From the NCBI GenBank assembly GCA_030844895.1, contig CM061225.1, positions 106,344,688 to 106,408,687 on the forward strand: 64,000 nucleotides of DNA, in the 5' to 3' direction. Source of the stretch: Ambrosia x helenae (lineage: Eukaryota > Streptophyta > Magnoliopsida > Asterales > Asteraceae). Below are positions 30,461 through 41,859 of the stretch, one piece after another. Position 1 is the stretch's first letter. Each line of letters begins with the position of its first letter. A program made the position numbers and the translations under genes. Below the pieces are notes generated by a model, which was not told where the DNA came from, did not search any database, and saw only the letters and a list, made by a program, of their open reading frames with translations.

Positions 30461-31089
30461 ACGTCTAAAAACGCCTATAAATACAATACTTGACTTCCTA
30501 AACATCATATTATTAACCCTAGTCGTCCCATAACCCGCCCCAACACACACACAACCTCTGGAACGCGATTTTTGATCAAAACACAAGGTTTCAAGCTTAA
30601 TTCATCATTCTTTCACAAATCTAAGGTTTGGTTTCCATCCATGCAATCTTTATAAACGTTTTTATTCAATCCCTAATGGTCCAGACCTGTTCTAAAACGA
30701 AAAAGCTTTCTGAAAATCGTTAATAAGTGTTGTTAATCAGATTCTAACAATCATACATGTGTTATGTGTGTTTATGATTAATATCTAGGGTTTTTATGAT
30801 TCAAGATGAGTGATTAACGTGTTATTAAGTTAGTTTCAGAATAATAATGTTATCATGATGATGAATCTGAGTTATTGTTAATTAGGGTTACGGTTATGCA
30901 TGTTAATATGATGATTCATGCTATATGTGTTGTTTTTGGGATACATGATTGCATGCAGGGCTGATAGAACAAGGTTAAACGAAGGATTTTGATTAATATA
31001 TGTTGATATAGTTATTTGATTGATGTTTGATGTTTACACACGTTCTGGATTGGATTTGGAGTGTTAAACGCGCGAAAAACCGGAACAGA

Positions 31090-31400
31090 CGTGCTATAGG
31101 CGAATAGGAATCCTAATCCCCTATACTATAGGCGATTAGGAGCCTATTCGCCTGAAGGGGAGCCCTAATCGCCTATAGTATAGGCGAGTAGGATCCTATT
31201 CCCCTTTACTTCATGCATTTACGATCCTAAATGCTAGTTAAGCCCTGAATTGCATGTGGGATAGCGTAATCGCCTATAAGCTCATAGAATTACATATGGT
31301 ATAGCCCTACTCGCCTATAATAGAGGCGAATAGCCTTCCTAAATGCTAGTTGACCAACCTAAATGCTAGTTGACTTTTCCTAATCGCGTATACTGCTGCT
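31090..31400. repeat. Second GGCGANTAGG motif array in solo LTR 1
   Basis: About eleven further copies in both orientations, including ATAGGCGATTAGG, ATAGGCGAGTAGG and CCTACTCGCCTAT. This array is about 600 bp downstream of the TATA box, in the likely transcript leader. Confidence 0.75.
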
Positions 31401-32560
31401 GTAAGTGTAAATTAGCATTCCGAGACCCGATTTGACATCTAGGAACATGCTAGGAACCCCGTAACATATCTAATAACTTGGTAACATATGTTTGGATGTA
31501 ATTATGTGATACGTGAGCTATGTGCTATAACTTGTTGTGCGTTAACGTATGTTAAGTGTGATTGCATGATTGTATGTTTGTGAGCGTAAACATAAAACGG
31601 GGAGTCTCGGGTCACCAATGGGATATCGAGTCTTGTACTTTGGGTCAGTTAAACAGTCACGGTGTTTTCAAACGAACTTGGTTATGGTCTGGACATCTAG
31701 GGACTAACTAACCTGCGGGTTATTAGTCTAAGTGCTTGTAACTGTCATATGTTAGGTCGCCTCTTTACGGGACTAGCATAGCTACTGAATTATTCGTATT
31801 ACGAAGTAACGCAACTTAAGGTGAGTTTACGGCCCCTCTTTTAAACTGGTTTCACATTTTCGGGGGAGAAAACATGTGTTAAAACGGTTATTTGGTAACT
31901 ACTGTCATACTATGGGTTTCTATTGTGTACTACACGATCTTTGGAAGTCCCGGGGGGAACCATGAATGTGCGGGTTTGCACAACGGGGAAATGTGAATAG
32001 CGCTATTGGGAGTGACCAACCCCGCTCGTCGACTTGGAGGGTCGGCGGGTGCATATTGTCTCATACAGGAACAACAGGAACAACAGGTTTACTACATCGG
32101 GCACATATTTGGTTTACGAGTTAGTAATGGTTTTCCAATCGTGGTAGTAACAAAACATACGCCTAGCTAGCGTACACTGGTTTTCGATTTGTTATAGTAT
32201 GGACAGGTTGAACTTGGTACTTGGATTACAAAACCTGTAAACTCACCAGCATTTCTGTGCTGACGTAAACTTTTTCATGTTTTCTCAGGTCGCTAAGGTA
32301 GCACGACTGGACTAGGGCGCACGCGTCTGCACGGCGTCTAGTTAGGGTTGCATGGTTTTACAAACGTTGAACATTGGTTTACTATTGAATATTGTTTTGA
32401 ATAAGCTTCCGCTGTAAACGGGAATTTTAAACATTGTTTTGAAATTGCATTATGTTCATTATAGACTTGTTTATTGTGATCGTTGGTTTGGATCCTGGTT
32501 TGTCATACGCCTCGCGGTAAAACTCCGCAAGTGGATTTTGAGGGTGTGACAATTATTGAG

Positions 32561-33252
32561 TGTTGGGTCTGCTGACCTGGGGAAGAACAGATGATTGGAA
32601 AGCCAAAATATACTACATATTGATCCTTAATAAAAACAACATTTACAAGTTACTTCTCCCAAAAAAACTGTTGACTCTAACATCTGTTGTACCCTAACAA
32701 CTGGTGGAACAACTGCTGCTTACAAAGGTCTGATAGAGAACAACTGCTGATCAAAGGTCTGATGAAGAACAACTATTGATTAAAGTACTGAAGACTAAAG
32801 GTCTGTTGGAGCCAACAACACTTAGGTTCCAACAGATGATTCAAGACCATCAGAGGTTATCTATCAGTTGTTTACCTTTCAGTGGTTTCCAATGTAACAG
32901 TGATTGTATCATCAGATGTTTTATGTTGTTATTCTGTTAGAGGTCACTGTCTTAGGTGACGCCAGCCTAGGTCATCAGTAGTTTAGATTGTCTATAAATA
33001 GAACAGTGCATGTACTGTTCTATTCATCACTCAAAACATTTTCTTAGACAAACTTACACGAGTGATCAGGCTGGGGGTAATTGTAAATCGTTTGTAATCA
33101 TTCAATCATATATGAAAGCTTTCGATTCTAAAACAATTATTCTCTTGTTTTGATTTATAGTTTATCATTCCGTTGCACTTTCCATTTATAGTTTTCTTCT
33201 TTCATCATTCATTTACTTAAACAATCAAAACAATTAAACTCGGATCCTAACA
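32561..33252 (+). mobile_element. Solo LTR 2, 692 bp, target duplication TTGAG
   Basis: It begins TGTTGGGTCT and ends GATCCTAACA, with TTGAG on both sides (32556-32560 and 33253-33257). TATAAATAGAACAG near 32993 is a good promoter, and multiple AACAACTGCTGAT/CAACAGATG-like repeats lie upstream of it. Size and ends suggest Copia. Its left duplication shares one base with the right duplication of solo LTR 1. Confidence 0.85.
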
Positions 33253-33516
33253 TTGAGGAGCTTCATGCCCAATTTGATTGCCACTACGAGTGGTCTAAAG
33301 AGAAAAAGAAATGTCAAGTGCATTTATCCCTACAGTTAGAAGAAAAAAAAAGTAAAGCAAGTGTCATAGATGCAAACAAATATTGCTAAAAATAAAAAAG
33401 AAAACACACACAAAGTAATGGTGCGTTACATAAATGCGCATATCATATTATGTAATAATTGCGTATATAATTACACTTCCATTAAAAAAAATTGAAAAAT
33501 AATATATTCTTGTGTG

Positions 33517-33525
33517 TATATATAT
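33517..33525 (+). promoter_or_regulatory. TATA-like run before cysteine-rich peptide gene 2
   Basis: TATATATAT lies about 52 bp before the ATG at 33577, in the usual position for a plant core promoter. Confidence 0.35.
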
Positions 33526-33576
33526 GTGCATAGATGTGTATGTTACATGCATGAGACAGAAAACATAGAAAGAAGG

Positions 33577-33910
33577 ATGAGGATTACACAACAAACTTTC
33601 ATTCTATTCATGTTGATTGCACTCGTTTCATCCGGTTAAATATACATTTCTCTTCTTTTTTTATGCGTTTATGGCTTGTTGTATTTAAGCTAATATTTCG
33701 TTATTTTGTGAAGGGATGTGGTCGGGAACAATGGCAGTTCAACCTGGTGCTCTACCACACTGCAAGACAAGGTCTGATTGTTTACCACTTTGCAAAGGTT
33801 GTGCGTTTTGTGCTTGTTTAGGCGGAATTTGTGTTCGTGGGTGTCCTGGCCCCCCAGGTCAAGATGTCGTAAAAGGTCATGGTTTTGAACAAGAATCAAA
33901 CCATCTATAA
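33577..33910 (+). CDS. Secreted cysteine-rich peptide 2, two exons, 84 aa
   Basis: Exon 1 (33577-33634, 58 bp) codes for a signal peptide with FILFMLIALVSSG. A 79-bp phase-1 intron (GTTAAA...GTGAAG) precedes exon 2 (33714-33910). The mature part has eight cysteines spaced C-X5-C-X3-C-X2-C-X2-C-X-C-X4-C-X3-C, then a 20-residue cysteine-free tail starting PGPPG. The first spacings (C-X5-C-X3-C, with SD before the second Cys), the exon-1 length and the intron phase match the gene at 23503, so the two are probably paralogues. A secreted disulfide-rich peptide for defence or signalling is likely, but I do not recognise a named family. An alternative start in exon 2 (ATG at 33716) would remove the signal peptide and is less plausible. 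Confidence 0.72.
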
Positions 33911-34632
33911 GACAAAACTTTTGTGATTATAATGTTTGAAAAGTTATGCTCAGGAATCCAGAGTTATGTTTGAAGTTTACTAGATGAATGCAACATTTTT
34001 CATTCCATATTATAATTCTTCCTAACAAACTTGAGATAAAGCCAAACATAAGGATTAAGGAAAAGATAAAAAATAATTCAAGAGCAATTAAATCAATGAT
34101 AAAGGAAATCCAAAACAAGTAAACTAAATAAACATAATAAATTATATAAATTCTCAGGTTGTCACTATCCATATTCCCACCCCGGTCGCCTTCGGGTCTT
34201 GGGCCAGTGTCTTCAGGTCTTGGTTCTGGCAATGGCCAACTCACGAAATGTTTTCTAGGAGTGCGATCGGGGTTCGACAGAATTTTTATAGGGCGCAATC
34301 GAGATTTTAGCCTACAAATTATACTAAACCTTTTTCTTTTAAGGGGACGCCTGCACCCTTAGGTTGTATGTAGGTACGCTACTGGGTTCCGGCTCCATAT
34401 CGGTATCATTTATAGTTTACATATTTTTAAATGTGTAAATAAACATAAATTATATAAATTTAATTTATGTCATGTAACGTTTCCATGTTGAACAAACTAT
34501 TAAAAAAATATTTATAAACTTAGCATGCAATTGGCGTGAGTAGAACATGACAAAAAGATTGTAAGATATACTTTGAATTAAATCTCTTTTTGAATTAAAA
34601 CTTTATGTTTTATGTCATAGTTATATTACACA
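33911..34632. other. Spacer, no gene recognised
   Basis: Short open frames only. The segment around 34170-34390 (CGGGTCTTGGGCC, GGGGACGCCTGCACCC) looks repeat-like, but I cannot name it. Confidence 0.3.
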
Positions 34633-34736
34633 CTAGTTTTTATCCCGGGAGCGTCCCGGGTTGAAATATCTAATATGACATAATAAAATATCTAATATGA
34701 CAATATAATTAATGACTTGCCAATATATGATTAATG

Positions 34737-34801
<65 letters not shown>

Positions 34802-35531
34802 ACAAATCTCTGCCATAAGTTATCATATTTAAATATAAAAAAAACGAATCTCTGCGTCGGAGTATAAATATAGTGCCATTACAAAATATTATATAATGTC
34901 AAATGAATTCGGAAGTTTGTAATCGATCATTCTAAAAAGAACTAACATTAAATTAGAAAAAAAAAATTATTTATTGAAATATCGAACGCATTAGTCTAAT
35001 GGTTATGTGATGCGTTAAAAAATTCATGGGTATATGATCGGGTATATAGTTCGGGTATTTGGGTATGTGGTTTCGGGTAATTGGGTCGGGTATCACCTAA
35101 TCTCAGGCCCGACCCAAACCCACAATTTTTTTAAACTAATCCCAAACCTGACACAATACATATCGGGTTACAAAAGATAGTCGTTTTTTTTCTCCGTTTT
35201 TTATATAGCACTATGGTACTCGTTGGAAAGATAATAAAACGCTCGTTAATTTGGTGTAATTTTTTTCTTTAAAAAATCTCGTATATAAAAGATATTAACG
35301 TTTAAAAGTTAGGAGATGAAACATGAGAGAGAAAATAATAAAGGTTTAATATTTATATTTAGTAGATTAATTATTTAATAGATTAGGTTAAACCATATTT
35401 ATTTCTTTTTTTTAATTGGTTTAGAGTTGCCACATCACATCCTATGTGGCATCTCTCAAAGGAGAGATTGCATAATATTATGACATGTAGGATTATTAGC
35501 TTTGCAATATATATATATATATAGATATAGA
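34633..35531 (-). mobile_element. Non-autonomous Helitron 1
   Basis: On the minus strand the 3' end has a perfect GC hairpin (CCCGGGA-CGC-TCCCGGG), then ATAAAAA and CTAG, followed by a host T. The 5' end begins TCTATATCTATATATA after a host A. TC...hairpin...CTAG inserted between A and T is the Helitron signature. No Rep/helicase is present. An ATT microsatellite lies at 34738-34800. Inner blocks (TCCGTTTTTTATATAGCACTATGGTAC, read in part, and TAACGAGCG-type sequence) recur in the copy at 46360. Confidence 0.78.
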
Positions 35532-35643
35532 TTGACAAAATAAATGGGATGGGGTGGAAGTTCTTAGACACTTCAAATGGGCAATTTATAGTCTTCCGCT
35601 TTCTCAAATCTTCGAATTAATTATTCAAATCGAATATAAATAT

Positions 35644-37866
35644 CTAGTTGATTACACCGTCCCGCGGTTAAAAAATCTAATATGACTTAATAAAAATGAT
35701 AAAAGTAGAAAACATACCAATCGTAAACTCAGTCATACAGATCATTAATTCCCATTTGTGTTTACTGACCTGAAACTTGAAGCAAATGTGGCGATTCATA
35801 GCTCACTTAAGCAGTAGCTTCAGATTTCTCTTCAAACTCCTGTGGTGGCTGAAGAGTACATATGAGGTTGCGGTCTCCATACACATTGTCTAAACGCCCT
35901 GTTACATAAAAGCACATCAGAATATAAGGAAAAGAAGAAAAAAAACAGTGTTTAAAATAGGAGTTATGAAGGTGGGAGCGAGAGACAAACATGTGGTAGG
36001 CCAGAACTTAGCAGCACGAAGCCATGGAGCAGGGTACGCTGCGTATTCTCTAGAATACGGTTTGGTCCACTTATCAGCCATGAGGAGTTGTGGCGGGTGA
36101 GGAGCACCCTGTAAACATAATAATTTTCTAATATCACTAATAATATTCGAGAATAAATTACTCCAAAACAATCATAATCTGAGTGCTAAAATACCTTGAT
36201 GACATTGTTGTTGAGATCAATTGTTCCTTTCTCAATCTAAAAATAAAGACTTTACCCTCCATCATACTTTGCTTTCACTTTCAATTGGCTCAATCATGAG
36301 TGTCCGTCAATACTTTTCTACACCTACTGTCAACCCTCAACAACCAACAAACTATAAAAACTTCTAAATCAAACCATTATGAACCAAAACTGAACTTACC
36401 AGTTACCAATAGTCATTTACTTATAGTTATTTAATATCAATATAGCTGAATTCAAACTTATTGCTAGCAAAGATATACTCAAAGTCTCAAAGTACATAAA
36501 CATAATCACATCTCTCCAATCTCTCACACTCAATCACTGCATGTCCATAGTATTATAATCAGTAATAACTCAAATTCCCTAACCTAAAACCTAATAACTA
36601 ATCAGATAAACAATTACTTAAGTAAGCTGCAATTGTTCAAAAACTCAACACATCTCTCTAATCTCTCATATTCTAACGACTCATATAATTCTTAACCTCA
36701 TCAACTAAACAATCACTTAAGTTGAAAGTTGCAACCATTGAAATACTTATCACATCTCTCAAATCTCTCACACGATGCAAAATATATATTACATTGGATA
36801 TACCTTAAATTATAACTAATTTATTAAAGAATATAATACAATTACTCAAATACAAGATAATATAAAATTTATGTTTCTGACTTACATGAAATATCATATA
36901 TTTTAGATATCAAACCATAACTAACAAAAGAACTAAAAGACAAAAGCACTTAACTTATTAATATTTTAACTTCGGGGTAAGATTGTAAATTCATAATATT
37001 CACCTCTCACTTACTCAGATTCTTCTTTGTTCTGGTTCATCTTCTTCAACATATCCCGACGAAAAATACAGAGGAATTCATTATCATGTATTATCTCTTT
37101 TAATTTTTTTTCACTACTCTTTCTTGTAACATATATTTCAAGATCGAAAATGTAGTTATTTTTTCAAATGGATAAGAGTACCTTTGTAAAATTGGGGGGC
37201 CTTCAAATTTTTGAGGCCTAAAGCCTTAGCTTTACCTGCTAAAGATTCAACCCATCAATTTTTGGGTTCTAAAAACAATATATTCTTTTTTTAGGACGAT
37301 CTTAACACCTTTAACAACCTCCGGTTTTCGTAAAACACCGGCTCGATGCATTTGAGGGTATATTTAAGGCGTTTGAGAAGAGTTTAGAATCTAACTGTTT
37401 GTATAGCATCCTCTATAACAACTTTGGATATTTCTTCGAATGCATGTCATAACATAGTTTCAATATCTACAACAGTACTTCACTTGCTTTTCTTCCGATG
37501 GAGAATAGGGAGAGGCGGCGGTGATGGCAGGAGGAGGCGACGGCGATGATGGCAGGATGGGGGACGAAGAAAAGAGGGATTGTGTTGTTTGTAATATTAT
37601 TTTGAAGAGTAGAGGAGAAAGAGAAAGAAAGAGGGGGTGAGCTAGGGTTTGGGTTTGTGAAAAGTGTAAGAGAAAGGGATGAAGAGTAGGGTTTTATCAC
37701 AAATAGGGTTTGGCTGTGTATCATATTTATTAATTTAACTAAAAAACAAAAAATTAAAAAAAAATTGCACCATATGATGTCACGTGACACATTCAAAAGG
37801 GGGAAGAGGCCAACAATGAATGTCATGTCATCAAAGTCTTATTCTTTTATATATATTAATAGATAA
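35644..37866 (-). mobile_element. Helitron-like element 2 carrying a captured gene piece
   Basis: The left edge has CTAG (35644-35647) and an eroded GC-rich hairpin, then AAAATCTAATATGACTTAAT as in Helitron 1. The right edge ends in ATATATATTAATAGA followed by T, like the 5' ends of the other copies; 37863 and 37870 are both possible ends. It contains the glycine decarboxylase fragment. The base after CTAG is not the expected T, so the left boundary is less certain. Confidence 0.5.
35807..36237 (-). pseudogene. Captured 3' end of a glycine decarboxylase P-protein gene
   Basis: Three minus-strand exon blocks follow the C-terminus of plant glycine dehydrogenase (decarboxylating). The first is about 36237-36195 (IEKGTIDLNNNVIK, ending at a GTATTT donor). 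The second is 36108-35992 (GAPHPPQLLMADKW, KPYSREYAAYPAPWLR, KFWPTT). The third is 35898-35807 (GRLDNVYGDRNLICTLQPP, ending EEKSEATA and a stop). Introns are kept and have AG acceptors, though the donor after FWPTT is altered. The P-protein is the pyridoxal-phosphate subunit of the mitochondrial glycine cleavage system. Only the tail of the gene is present, so it is a fragment without enzyme function. It lies inside a Helitron-like element, a class well known for capturing gene pieces. Confidence 0.85.
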
Positions 37867-39458
37867 TAGATTTCACCATTCTCTACATATTTAAGCTAAA
37901 ACAATTTGTTGACTATTTTAGCGTAACATGATTGACTTGTTAACCAAATTGTATATTTGTATGTGATATACATCAAACGAAGTTGTGGGAGTGCACGGTT
38001 GTTTGAATTTATTATAATTTTTGTATTTTAGTATTCGTGAACCTCAGTGGTCTCCTAAGCAATGGGGCCTCGAAACCGGTTTAGTTTGTAATCTAATATG
38101 TAGGTTCCACACTAGTTCCTCTCCCTCACGTAAAGAATCGAACAGGTTTCTACACAAACCAATTTCGAACCAGACCGGTCCAAAAAACAACCAGTCAAAT
38201 TTATACAAATAAAAAAACTGTAATTTTATATAAAAATGTTGTATGTAAAAAAATGTTCTACACATATAAATACATACACATATACATTAATAAAAATTAA
38301 TAAATGTTAAATATTATGTAAAAACATATTTTGTCTTGTTTTCTTTAAAAAAAAATGTTTGCACAATAATCGGTTTCCGAACATAAACCAAATGAAAACT
38401 GGCCCTTCAAACCAATCAAACCGGGGCAAAAATGAACTGGTTTTAAACAAAACAAAAAAAAAAAAACAGTCAAAACCGGTTTGGTTCAAAAACAAATTAT
38501 TTGTTCTTCTCTAAGAGCCTCTAGATAAGGTCGAATTTGTTTCCCAAAAATTGATTTTAACATAAAATTTGCTAAAAGGCAATTTCTAGCTTCCATCCCG
38601 AAATTCGAAATATGGTCATCCCTTTGGTTCACAAAATTTACATACAGAATATTACTTTGTTCTTGCAGATCAAAGTCTGGGTTTTATCCGGTTGAAAATT
38701 TTGAGGGAACCAGTTAATAGTTTTAATTTGAAAGTGTCCCACATTACTCTCAGATAATTCAAGCATTCGTTTTCAAAAATTCCCCAACACGATTTTATGA
38801 TTTTACAAGATGTAGATAAAAATAAAATGTCATGATAGTATATTCAAAGTTTATAAGATATTGGGGTAACAGCAAACAAAAACACCTCGCTAGGAACAAT
38901 CTCACCGATAGCACCCAAGTTAGGGTTTCTCCACAATAGGTTACCCTTTGATTGGAGGTAACAGCAAACGAAAACTCCTCGCTAGGGTTTTTACGACCCC
39001 TAGCACATTGCCTTCAAAGCAACCAGATAACAGGTCCTCAGCTCTCGAACCAAGAACCACAAGAACACCAGATATGGGAACAATAATGTTAGATATGTAC
39101 CTGTAACATTCATTATTTTTTTTCTCAATAATTTACTTATAACTTTAGGGACCTAAACTGACAATAATCCAAATATAAAAATTTCATAAACCATAATATT
39201 GTAATGCATTAAAAAAAATTAAAAGTATGCTGTTATTAAAACAAGGCATTAAATCTTTAAGTTGTATTAGCTAAATTGAACTTATTGAAATTATATATTA
39301 ATTTTTTTCTAAGTATTTATGATTGATCATGTGTTTTAGATATACTACAAACTACACTAAAATAAAATCAAGAATGACTTGATTTTTTTTTTTATCTTTT
39401 GCCATTTTTTTTCTATTCCCACTTTATATGAGTTCAACGAATTCAGAAAGATACAAAC
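37867..39458. other. Spacer, no gene recognised
   Basis: AT-rich. Segments near 38076 and 38474 share AAACCGGTTT(A/G)GTTT in opposite sense and could be the ends of a decayed hAT-like MITE. A short direct repeat (GGTAACAGCAAAC...CTCGCTAGG) occurs at about 38872 and 38957. No coding sequence can be supported. Confidence 0.3.
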
Positions 39459-39528
39459 TTTTTTTTTTTAACAGTAAACTTCATTAAAACCGGCAAGTCC
39501 TCAAATCAAGGACCGCCAACGAAAACGA

Positions 39529-41859
39529 TTACAACATATACAAAGGACAAACAATCCAATTATTCCAATTAATGGAATCAAACCTAGATCGACTTTTAAG
39601 CCATAAAAACGAGAAAGATTTAACGATGGCCACCACATCAACCACCTTAGGAGCCGTATTATCGAAAACTTTTTTGTTCCTTGTCTTACAAATCGCCGAG
39701 CATGTTATCATAACAATTCCCCTAATAATCTTCTTGCCACATTTTGAACCCGGCACCATCTTTTGAACTTTGAGAAGGTCTTCGATGCCGAGCATGTTAG
39801 ACGGCTGAACTTTGCACCATTTCCAAATACCGGACCAAACTCCGAAAGAAAACCCGCATCTAAGAAAGACATGCTCACAGCCTTCTGCCTACGCTTCACA
39901 AAGAGGGCAGTCCAACAGAGGAATAGAAATTTGACGCCTATTAAGGACGGTACGCATAGGAAGTCTGTTCACTTCAGTGCGGCACATATGAAAATTGATT
40001 TTGATAGGCACCTAAGAAACCCACTTAAAATGGTGAGATTTGTACTCGTTCCTTTCGCTTCTAAGTAAACCTTTAACATCAGCAACAAAGAAGATAGGCA
40101 AAGTATTCGAATCCTAAACCCAGACATCTTGAGCGTCCGATAAGGAAACCGAGGAAATCATGAAAAAAACGTCTTCCATTTCAGAAATAGTTGCAACCGT
40201 TTCTGCAGCCGCGTTCCAATCAGCAGCTAAATCACAGCCGCCTTCATGTCGAACAATCCGATCACTGACCTTGCAATTTTTATCATGTTCCGAAGCATAA
40301 AGGTGTGGCCATCTATGCATTAAAAGTGTGTTTCCTAACCAACAATCCTTCCAAAAACGCAATGAATCACCATTTCCCAGTTTCCCTTTAATGTAGCAGT
40401 TCACATTCTTCCCATTTAATCGCATTTTGTCTATGGCAGCAACCAGTGATTTCCAGCAACCACAAATATTGCGAGCAACCGGAAGGAAGACCCATTTATT
40501 TCTACCTCCATGTATAGACTCAATAATTTTCCTCCAAAGACTACCCTCTTGAACCTTGAATCTCCAAGCCCACTTGATTAGAAGCGTCGTATTAACATCC
40601 AAAATCTTAGAAATACCCAATCCGCCATCCTTTTTCGAGGTGGTAACCACATCCCAATGAAGCTTCCTACGATCGGCTGAACCGGACCAAAGAAAGTTCT
40701 TCATAAGGCTTTCAATTTTTTCTACCACTTTCAAAGGCACTTTGTAAAGGGAAATATAATAAATTGGAAGGCTAGAAAGAACCGATTTAATTAGAGTCAA
40801 ACGGCCTCCAATAGATAAAATTTGAGCTTTCCAAGATGCTAATCGACTTTGAATAGTATCAATAACCGGATTCCAATGAACAATACGGTTCATATTGGCT
40901 CTGACTTTGATACCCAAATAATCACACGGAAATTCACCGGTCCTGCAACCAAAAAATACCGGCTAGTCTATTCAACTCCTCTCCATTCACACCCATCCCA
41001 AATAAATTAGATTTGTGAATATTTCTTTTCATCCCGGAGCACAAATGGAAAATTCTAAGCAATCGAGATAACCTTAAAATGTTGTCGTTAGACCAATTAC
41101 CAACTATTAAAGCATCATCCGCATAGAACAAATGCGACAAAATAGACCCATTAGGAAGGCGAATGCCTTCAAACTCGCCCAAATCGGAAGCCTTGTTGAT
41201 GATATATGCCAAACCCTCCATCACGATCATGAACAAAAAAGGAGATAGGGTCTCCTTGCCGAACTCCTTTTTCGCATTGAAATTCATAAGTTGGGGAACC
41301 ATTGACTAAAACGGAAGACCTTTCCGAGGCAAGAATACCCTTTATCCAAATACACCATTGTGGAGGAAAACCCATTTGGCTCATGCATAGACAATAGAAA
41401 ATTCCAATTAACGTTGTTAAAAGCCTTTTCAAAATCAAGCTTCAACAAAATGCTTCATCCCCTTGTATTTTCTTCCACCCAATGATCTCAATAATAATAA
41501 GTGGCCCATAAAAAATAAATCGGTCTTTTAAGAAAGCCAAATGAGTGTAAGAGATGACCATACCAATGAACTTCTTCAATCGCTCCGCCACCACTTTGGA
41601 ATTAATTTTGCTAATGATCCCTACAAGTTTTATAGGTCTATAATCCTTTAAACCCAATGGAGTTTTGGAATTAGCAATAAGAGTTATAAAAAAAGGTGCT
41701 ACATCCTCTACTGATAACACCCATTCGATGAAAATTGCCTATTAATCTAAAGAAATCATCATCCAGACATCCCTTAAAATGCTTAACAAACTTGAAGTTA
41801 AACCCATCAGGACCCGGGGCTCTGTCAGAACCACCAGCAAAAATGGCTTCTTTAATTTC
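39529..41859 (-). pseudogene. LINE ORF2 remnant: reverse transcriptase and zinc-finger domains
   Basis: Coding similarity passes through several frames: 41859-41725, 41720-41442, 41438-41169, 41302-40934, 40917-40114 and 39795-39529. The frames overlap or abut in the correct order for an L1 reverse transcriptase, including the catalytic YADD. At least four frame changes and a stop in the zinc-finger block mean it is not functional. The enzyme family copies LINE RNA into DNA at the target site. Confidence 0.85.

Larger units (their letters stand above)
29931..32551 (+). mobile_element. Solo LTR 1, 2,621 bp, target duplication ATTAT
   Basis: It begins TGTGACACCC and ends GGGTGTGACA, with ATTAT on both sides (29926-29930 and 32552-32556). 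It contains no internal coding region. A TATAAATA box lies at 30476-30483. A later GTGAGTTTACGGCCCCTCTTTT segment is of the kind seen in large plant Gypsy (Tekay-like) LTRs. Solo LTRs arise by recombination between the two LTRs of a full element. Family assignment is by end sequence and layout only. It contains two arrays of the GGCGANTAGG motif. Confidence 0.85.

Noticed and set aside
30316..31400. CRISPR-like repeat array
   Set aside because: The repeats are only about 10 bases, occur in both orientations, have irregular spacing, and lie in a plant LTR.
35807..36237. Working glycine decarboxylase gene
   Set aside because: Only the last three exons are present, one splice donor is altered, and the rest of the roughly 1,000-residue protein is absent from the window.
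38040..38500. hAT-like MITE with AAACCGGTTT ends
   Set aside because: Inverted similarity is short and no 8-bp duplication was found. Not supported as a feature.
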